Source of the DNA: Nitrososphaerota archaeon
GTDB lineage: Archaea > Thermoproteota > Nitrososphaeria > Nitrososphaerales > Gagatemarchaeaceae
DNA length: 64,000 bases
Reading direction: 5' to 3'
Assembly (NCBI GenBank): GCA_029785825.1
Contig: JAFLYY010000001.1
Coordinates: 775,374 to 839,373 of the forward strand
In this document: one piece after another, positions 58,619-64,000 of the stretch
Numbering within the stretch: the first letter of the stretch is position 1
Layout: each line of letters begins with the position of its first letter
The notes under the pieces: generated by a model
What the model was told of the DNA's origin: nothing
Databases searched by the model: none
Seen by the model: only the letters and a program-made list of their open reading frames with translations
Translations under genes and position numbers: made by a program

Positions 58619-60483
58619 CTGGTCACACCCTCCAGCTCGGCCCCGGCCCTGCTGGCCATGGCGTACGGGTTCGCGTAGAACTCGTGGACGTACTGGCTGA
58701 CCTCCTTGTACGAGCGGTAGTTCTTGCTCGCCAGCCACTCGAGGAATATCTTCCTGGACTCGATGTCGCGCCTGATCTCGTCGGGCCTGAGCCCGTACCT
58801 CTGGTTGATCTTGTCCACCAGCCTGCTCCTCCCCGTGGCGTTGAGCCTGTCGGTCACGGGGTCCCACCTGTACACCTCGTTCATGACCATCTCGTTGGTC
58901 CTGTTGTCGTACCCCAGGATCTCGTTGACGCTCACCACGCGCCTCACCGACCTGTCCCCTATCCTGAGCTTCAGCTGCAGGACGACGCAGTCGAGGCTTG
59001 TCCCCACCATGCTCCGGGGGATGTTCATCGGCTCAGTGGTGAGCCTGTTGAAGACCGCCTCCACGGAGTCGGCGTGTATCGTCGACATCCCTCCGTGACC
59101 GGTGCTGATCGCCTGGAAGAGTGTGAACGCCTCCTTCCCCCTGACCTCCCCCACTATGATGACGTCCGGCCTCTGCCTGAGAGCGTTCCTTACGAGGTCG
59201 AAGAGGGTGATCTCCCCGGCCCCTCCTTCCGACCGGCTGACCTCCTGGATCCAGTTCTCCTGGGGCAGAGAGAGCTCCGGTGTGTCCTCGATCGAGATGA
59301 CCTTCTGCCCGGGCGCGATGAACATGGAGAAGCAGTTCAGCGAGGTGGTCTTCCCGCAGGCCGTCGAGCCGGCCACGAGCATGGAGAGCCGCTTCTCCAC
59401 GAGATACCAGAGGTATGCCGCGACCTCGGCGTTGACGGTGCCGTATTTGACGAGGTCGACGATTGTGAACGGGTCCGCCTTGAACTTCCTGATGGTGAAT
59501 GTGCTCCCCTTCTGGGTGATCTCCTTCCCGTAGGTGAGGTGGAGCCTGCTCCCGTCGTCGAGGGACGCGTCGACTATGGGGAGCGCGAGCGAGACGTGCT
59601 TCCCCGACACGTAGGCGAGCTTGGACACGAACGTGTCCAGCTCCTGGTCGGACGCGAACGCGACGTTGGTGGGGATGGACTCGTAGTCCCTGTGCCAGAC
59701 GTAGATCGGGATCTTGGCGCCGTCGCACGAGATGTCCTCTATCAGTGGGTCGAGCATCAGGGGCTCGATCTTCCCCAGGTGGATGAAGTCCCTGGTGAAG
59801 TAGTACTGGAGCTTCCTCATGCTGGGCTTCGGTATGTTGAAGCCGTAGGTGTCGGCGAGCCTCGCCACCTTCGCGGAGAGGAACGCCTCCGCCTTCTCCC
59901 GGGTCTCTATGCTCCTGAGGTCGACGTCCATCTCCTCTATCAGCAGCTCCTTGAGCTGGTCGAACTGCTTCCGCTCCTGGGAGGTCAGCTCCGGCTCTAT
60001 CACGATGTACCTGTACCCCTCCACCCCTTCCTCCTTCGATATGGCCCCGTAGACGTTGAGGGCCCCGGTCCTCAGGGGGAAGACCTCCACGAAGTTCTGC
60101 GCCGAGTCGCTGAGCATCGCGTTGATGGAGGACCGCTGGATCCCCTTCACAGGGGCGGCGGCCGGGGGCGGGGTGGCAGGCTTGGCCGACCTCATGAAGG
60201 CGATGACGACCCCTTCGACGGCCACCACCGCGGCCATGGCCGCGGCCAGCGTCACCATCGCGGATGCGGTCCCCATCCCGAGGTAGTCGGCCACGAGCAC
60301 GGCTATCGGGAGGCGGGGCACCCCCGAGACGGCCAGGGCGGCCGTCTCGACGAGCAGGTAGCATATCACGGCGGCTAGGGCCCAGAGCCTGATCCTGCCC
60401 GGAGTCCCCTCCGTAGGGGCTTTCAACAGTGCAAGACCATCCAAGGTTTTGCTTAAGGTTGTGTAACTTCCGGCCGGGCACAC
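58615..60483 (-). CDS. Type IV pilus ATPase with N-terminal membrane helices, locus B
   Basis: This is up to 622 residues. The C-terminal 450 residues are a complete ArlI/TadA ATPase: Walker A GSTACGKTT (372-380), Asp box around SIEDTPELSL, VIIVGEVRGKEAFTLFQAIS and STIHADS. The first 100 residues contain two or three membrane helices (WALAAVICYLLVETAALAVS; AMVTLAAAMAAVVAVEGVVI), which is unusual, since these ATPases are normally soluble. A CTTAAGC box near 60454 suggests TTG 60426 as start (603 residues). Confidence 0.87.
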   Translation of the reverse strand: MCPAGSYTTLSKTLDGLALLKAPTEGTPGRIRLWALAAVICYLLVETAALAVSGVPRLPIAVLVADYLGMGTASAMVTLAAAMAAVVAVEGVVIAFMRSAKPATPPPAAAPVKGIQRSSINAMLSDSAQNFVEVFPLRTGALNVYGAISKEEGVEGYRYIVIEPELTSQERKQFDQLKELLIEEMDVDLRSIETREKAEAFLSAKVARLADTYGFNIPKPSMRKLQYYFTRDFIHLGKIEPLMLDPLIEDISCDGAKIPIYVWHRDYESIPTNVAFASDQELDTFVSKLAYVSGKHVSLALPIVDASLDDGSRLHLTYGKEITQKGSTFTIRKFKADPFTIVDLVKYGTVNAEVAAYLWYLVEKRLSMLVAGSTACGKTTSLNCFSMFIAPGQKVISIEDTPELSLPQENWIQEVSRSEGGAGEITLFDLVRNALRQRPDVIIVGEVRGKEAFTLFQAISTGHGGMSTIHADSVEAVFNRLTTEPMNIPRSMVGTSLDCVVLQLKLRIGDRSVRRVVSVNEILGYDNRTNEMVMNEVYRWDPVTDRLNATGRSRLVDKINQRYGLRPDEIRRDIESRKIFLEWLASKNYRSYKEVSQYVHEFYANPYAMASRAGAELEGVTR

Positions 60484-60586
60484 ATCAGCGTTTCATGTCG
60501 AGGACAGGTCATGCCGCCGGCCAAGGTCGAAGGGAGGTCGCCTGAAGACGCCGTCGCCAGGACCGCCCGGGCTCCGCCTCCAGCGC

Positions 60587-61438
60587 TTGCGCGCCGGGGG
60601 TGTGAACAACTTCTTCACCCGTCTTAAGAACTCCAGCGGGGCGCTTCTCGTCGTGCGCCTGCGTAAGGACGTCAACGTCTACCTCTTCGACCCGACGAGG
60701 AAGTACTTCCACATCGTGATCGAGATGGAGAACGTCCCCGGGGCCCTCAGGAACGTCCTCGAGGTGATGCACGGCATCGGGCTCAACGTCCTCGGGAGCT
60801 TCTCCTCGGTGGACGGGTCGGCCAGGCTCGGGGTCTGGAGCGGGTTCGTGGAAGACAACGAGCACACGGCCTGGGACCTGAAACAGAGGCTGGGGGCGTC
60901 CCCATTCGTCCACGACGCCATGGTGGTCGAGAGCAGGCAGGGGTTCCTTGTCGACGGGGTCCACTTCCCCCTGGCGTTCAACACAGGGACCAGGGCGGTG
61001 ATGATGGGCGCGAAGTCCCTGGCCAACATGCTGAGCACCGTCAACGAGAAGTTCGGGACCGGAGGGAACGTGATACTGTTCGAAGAGGGGAAGACCTACG
61101 GCAAGGACCTGGGAGAGGAGTACCTCCTCAAGCTCGGGGCCGACTTCATCCTCTCCAACTTCGCAGAGGTGGTCAAGCTCTACCAGGCGCTGGGGTGGTT
61201 CAGGGTCGAGAAGGTCAGGTTCGACCCCGCCGAGGGGAGGGTCGTCATAGACGCCGGGGAGAGCTTCGAGTGTTCCGGGGTGGAGTCGCGCGTCCCCAGG
61301 AGCCACTTCGTCAGGGGGCACCTCGAAGGGATGGTCACCACCTGGCTCGGGAAGCCCCTGGAGAGCAAGGAGGCCCTCTGCGCGGCCAAGGGGGACCGGG
61401 TCTGCGAGTTCGTCCTCACGCCGAGGCCGGAAGCGTAG
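60587..61438 (+). CDS. ACT-like plus V4R domain protein, copy 3
   Basis: This is 283 residues. An N-terminal basic strand region is followed by an ACT-like domain (FHIVIEMENVPGALRNVLEV) and a V4R domain (GTRAVMMGAKSLANMLSTVN ... FVRGHLEGMVTTWLGK). Cysteines at FECSGVES and ALCAAKGDRVCEF are kept as in copy 1. It is divergent from the pilus ATPase operon, with about 100 bp between starts, and upstream of a protein mannosyltransferase gene. It may sense a hydrophobic ligand linked to the envelope. Confidence 0.75.
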   Translation: MRAGGVNNFFTRLKNSSGALLVVRLRKDVNVYLFDPTRKYFHIVIEMENVPGALRNVLEVMHGIGLNVLGSFSSVDGSARLGVWSGFVEDNEHTAWDLKQRLGASPFVHDAMVVESRQGFLVDGVHFPLAFNTGTRAVMMGAKSLANMLSTVNEKFGTGGNVILFEEGKTYGKDLGEEYLLKLGADFILSNFAEVVKLYQALGWFRVEKVRFDPAEGRVVIDAGESFECSGVESRVPRSHFVRGHLEGMVTTWLGKPLESKEALCAAKGDRVCEFVLTPRPEA

Positions 61439-61455
61439 CCGTTCGCCTGCTCAGC

Positions 61456-61462
61456 TTTTTTA
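61456..61462 (+). promoter_or_regulatory. TATA-like box of the mannosyltransferase gene
   Basis: A TTTTTTA run lies about 25 bp before ATG 61485. Confidence 0.5.
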
Positions 61463-61484
61463 GGCGACTTGGCGGAACAGAACC

Positions 61485-63410
61485 ATGGCGTTCCAAGAAC
61501 CGAGCGAGGAGCCTGTATCCCGGCTCCTTCTCGGGTTGTTCGCGGGTTCGTCGGCGGCTATCCTCCTGCTTCTCGTCCTGGTCATCATAGTCCATGCCTT
61601 GACGTCGGCTCCCAGCCTGGTCCCCGTGGTCGGGGTCCTGTCTGTGACACTCGCGGGGTTCGCGGTGATCTCGATAGCCGACGGGATTTGCTTCGCCTGG
61701 AGCCGGTATCCCGCCCACCGGAAGGCCGTGACATTCGTCGTGGCTGTGACGCTCGCGACCCTCCTGGCGCACGCGTACGTGATGGGGACCCCGGGGGTCT
61801 CCACTCCCGGATCGGCGTCGGGCGCCGTGGGGACACACTTCGGGAACAGCGAGGTCTCGGTCAACTCCTCCCGGGTCGGGGCCCAGCTGGTGGTGAGCGT
61901 CCAGGCTGAGGCCGGGGGGAGCGCCATCGCGAACCTTTCCATCCTGAGCGGCGGCGCCCCTCTCGCCGGGGGCGGGTTCGTCCAGCCGCCCAGCTACTCT
62001 TCGCCGCTGGAGCCTGGGAACACCGCCACTGGAATGTGGACCCTGGGGCCAGGGGAGACTGTCGCCAACGTCACTGTCGACTACCGCTCCCTCACCTGCT
62101 ACGACTCCACGGACCAGGTGTACGGGTGCATAATGGACGAGGTCTTCTACGTCCCTGCCGCCCAGCACATGCTCGCCGGCGCGCAGTGCCAGCAGGGGGT
62201 CCCCAGGAACGACCCGGCGTACTGCAACCCCGAGCACCCGCCCCTCACTAAGGCGCTCGTCGCCGCGGGGATGGCGGTCTTCGGAGAGTACAACACGGTC
62301 GGCTGGAGGGTGATGCCCGCCCTCCTGGGGTCGTTCAGCATCCCCCTCGTCTTCGGGATAGCGTGGAAGGTGTCCGAGAGCAAGAAGATAGCGGCGCTGT
62401 CCGCCCTCCTGCTCGCCCTCGACGTCCTGTTCTTCTCCCAGTCGAGCGCCGCCCTCCTCGACATCCCGCCCCTCTTCTTCGAGCTCGCCGCGTTCTTCGT
62501 GGTCGTCGCGGGGGTGAAGTGGTGGAAGTTCGACAGGTACTTCTTCGCGGGGGTCCTCATGGGGCTCGCCGGGCTGGCCAAGGAGACGGCGATCTTCCCC
62601 CTGATGGGGCTCCTGACCTACATCCTCCTCTTCGGCGACGGGATCAGGCTGAGGAGGGTGTACTCGGTGCTGAAGGTGGCGCTGGTCGTTATAGTTGTGT
62701 TCTCGGTCGGGCTCCAGGCCTACGACTCGGCCCTGGCGTCCCAGTCATACCAGCTCTTCTCCCAGCAGATAGCCTACCTCCTCTCCTACGGGGCGAGCCT
62801 CACAGGAGGGTGCCCCTGGTCCTGCGGATGGACCAACACGGTCACCGGGGGGTACATCACCCCCTTCAACTGGGTCACCTACTACTCTCCCATCGGGTAC
62901 TACCTGGTCTCCGTGACGGTCAACCCCGGCAACCTGCACTACGTGTCGGTGGGGTACTACGGGGTCACCAACCTGCTCGAGACCTGGACGATCTACGTCT
63001 GGGTCCCCCTCGCCGCGTACGCCCTCTACAGGCACCGCCGCAAGGAGAAGCAGCCCAGCCTCGACCAGTTCACAGCCGCGGAGGGGGCGGCCCCGCCCGC
63101 CGCTGAAGCGCCCCTCGCCGCGCAGGGGACCCCCGCAGACCTGAAATTCGCGGGGCTTGCCCTCACCATGTTCGCCTGGACGTTCCTGCCCTACATCGCG
63201 CTCTTCTTCGCAGGGAGGGTCACCTACCCCTTCTACATCATCGACGCGGTCCCGTTCATGGCGATGGGGACCGCCTACTGGCTGTCGAGGAAGTGGTTCC
63301 CGAAGTGGCTGGTGTGGGTGTACCTGGCGTTCGTCTTCGTCTTCTTCCTGGTGTACTTCCCGGACAAGGCGTTCCTCCCGGTCGGGCTGAGGGTGCTCCT
63401 CGGGCACTGA
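61485..63410 (+). CDS. Protein O-mannosyltransferase (GT-C, PMT family)
   Basis: This is a 641-residue, about 13-helix glycosyltransferase that uses a lipid-linked sugar. The catalytic acidic motif is in MDEVFYVPAAQHMLAG, followed by the family signature NPEHPPLTKALVAAGMAVFG and LLDIPPLFFELAAF in a later loop. Two N-terminal helices and an extracellular beta region (about 100-210) precede the PMT core, which is unusual. Likely acceptors are the Ser/Thr-rich pilins and surface proteins coded nearby. It has its own promoter. Confidence 0.85.
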   Translation: MAFQEPSEEPVSRLLLGLFAGSSAAILLLLVLVIIVHALTSAPSLVPVVGVLSVTLAGFAVISIADGICFAWSRYPAHRKAVTFVVAVTLATLLAHAYVMGTPGVSTPGSASGAVGTHFGNSEVSVNSSRVGAQLVVSVQAEAGGSAIANLSILSGGAPLAGGGFVQPPSYSSPLEPGNTATGMWTLGPGETVANVTVDYRSLTCYDSTDQVYGCIMDEVFYVPAAQHMLAGAQCQQGVPRNDPAYCNPEHPPLTKALVAAGMAVFGEYNTVGWRVMPALLGSFSIPLVFGIAWKVSESKKIAALSALLLALDVLFFSQSSAALLDIPPLFFELAAFFVVVAGVKWWKFDRYFFAGVLMGLAGLAKETAIFPLMGLLTYILLFGDGIRLRRVYSVLKVALVVIVVFSVGLQAYDSALASQSYQLFSQQIAYLLSYGASLTGGCPWSCGWTNTVTGGYITPFNWVTYYSPIGYYLVSVTVNPGNLHYVSVGYYGVTNLLETWTIYVWVPLAAYALYRHRRKEKQPSLDQFTAAEGAAPPAAEAPLAAQGTPADLKFAGLALTMFAWTFLPYIALFFAGRVTYPFYIIDAVPFMAMGTAYWLSRKWFPKWLVWVYLAFVFVFFLVYFPDKAFLPVGLRVLLGH

Positions 63411-63481
63411 CCGGTCCCGGAGAGGCCCGCGGCCCAGGGTGCGGGACGGAGCAGGGGCCAGAGCGTCGGCGCCTGGCGCAC

Positions 63482-63490
63482 GCTTAAAAT
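63482..63490 (+). promoter_or_regulatory. TATA-like box of the dihydroorotase-family gene
   Basis: GCTTAAAAT is centred about 27 bp before GTG 63513, which supports that start over the in-frame ATG at 63489. Confidence 0.5.
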
Positions 63491-63512
63491 GAGAAGCGGG
63501 CCGGGACAGAGT

Positions 63513-64000
63513 GTGCCCGCGTTCGACCTGGTCGTCCGGAACGGCCTTGTGGTGAGGGCGAGCGGCCCCTTCGAGGCCGACGTGTACGTGTCCGACGGAA
63601 AGGTCGCCGCGGTCTCGAGGTCGGCCTCTGCGTCCAGGCAGGCAGGCAGGGCCGTGGACGCGAGGGGGGCGCTGGTCCTCCCCGGCCTGATAGACTCTCA
63701 CGTCCATTTCCGCGACCCGGGGATGACCCAGAAGGAAGACTTCGTGACCGGGAGCAGGGGGGCGGCGGCCGGGGGCGTCACCGCGGTCTTCGACATGCCG
63801 ACCACCCTCCCGGTGGTGACCGACGTCGCGAGGTTCCGGCAGAAGGCGGCGGCGCTGGAAGGGAGGTCATTCGTCGACTACGGCCTCTACGCGGCCGCGG
63901 GGCCGGGGAACCTCGGACAGCTGGGGCCGCTGGCCTCGGCCGGCGCTGTGGCGTTCAAGACCTACGCCGTCGCCCCTCCCCCCGAGCGGGAGGGGGAGTA
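63513..64000 (+). CDS. Dihydroorotase-family amidohydrolase, 5' part
   Basis: This gene runs off the window end. The visible 162 residues include the metal-binding motif LIDSHVHFRDPGMTQKEDFV and GSRGAAAGGVTAVFDMPTTL, typical of dihydroorotase, allantoinase and hydantoinase. HFRDPG favours dihydroorotase, the pyrimidine pathway step from carbamoyl aspartate. The cut makes the carboxylated lysine and the C-terminal ligands invisible. GTG 63513 is used because a TATA-like box is 27 bp before it. Confidence 0.8.
   Translation, partial: MPAFDLVVRNGLVVRASGPFEADVYVSDGKVAAVSRSASASRQAGRAVDARGALVLPGLIDSHVHFRDPGMTQKEDFVTGSRGAAAGGVTAVFDMPTTLPVVTDVARFRQKAAALEGRSFVDYGLYAAAGPGNLGQLGPLASAGAVAFKTYAVAPPPEREGE

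Overview
The window looks like chromosomal DNA from a GC-rich archaeon of the TACK group, most likely on the Nitrososphaeria (Thaumarchaeota) side; this is inferred from gene content, not from a marker phylogeny. The evidence is a CdvA-like cell-division protein, an archaeal type II glyceraldehyde-3-phosphate dehydrogenase, a TackOD1-type zinc domain, KaiC-like ATPases, archaeal winged-helix and TrmB regulators, and many class III (archaellin/pilin) signal peptides. Many genes start with TTG or GTG, and a TATA-like box often lies 25-30 bp before the start codon, which suggests leaderless transcripts. No rRNA, tRNA or CRISPR array was recognised.

Layout. 1-6.4 kb is central metabolism: the 3' end of a FixC-FixX electron-transfer gene, threonine dehydratase, an ornithine cyclodeaminase-family enzyme, serine hydroxymethyltransferase, and a pgk-gap operon on the other strand. 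6.4-22 kb is accessory: a VapBC pair, a decayed transposase, UppP, an ACT-V4R sensor-like protein, an MFS transporter, a RelBE-type pair with a frameshifted toxin between two ~200-bp repeats, several anchored extracellular proteins, an ABC-type module, CdvA, a transposase-derived gene and an AN1-finger site-2 protease. 22.6-28 kb holds regulators (TrmB, winged helix), two KaiC/RecA-like ATPases and a large Ig-repeat surface protein.

28-34 kb is type IV pilus locus A: membrane platform, ATPase, two pilin-like proteins and a terminally placed major pilin with a terminator. 34.7-38.6 kb is a MoxR AAA+/VWA pair with two coiled-coil proteins. 38.7-50.5 kb mixes regulators, two methyltransferases, an ArsB-type permease, a second surface protein with an in-frame stop, a KaiC-like protein without a Walker A lysine, a broken acetyltransferase, a CBS/nuclease-fold pair and a radical SAM/SPASM enzyme.

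50.4-63.4 kb is pilus locus B: four pilin-like genes behind a 26-residue zinc-knuckle leader, and a second operon with a membrane-anchored secretion ATPase, a platform split in two genes and a TackOD1/nuclease-fold protein. An ACT-V4R protein and a protein O-mannosyltransferase follow; the latter could glycosylate the Ser/Thr-rich pilins and surface proteins. The window ends inside a dihydroorotase-family gene.

The strongest candidates for something undescribed are: a nuclease-like C-terminal domain shared by three unrelated proteins; the composition of pilus locus B; the MoxR-VWA four-gene module; and three families of short intergenic repeats with exact spacing.
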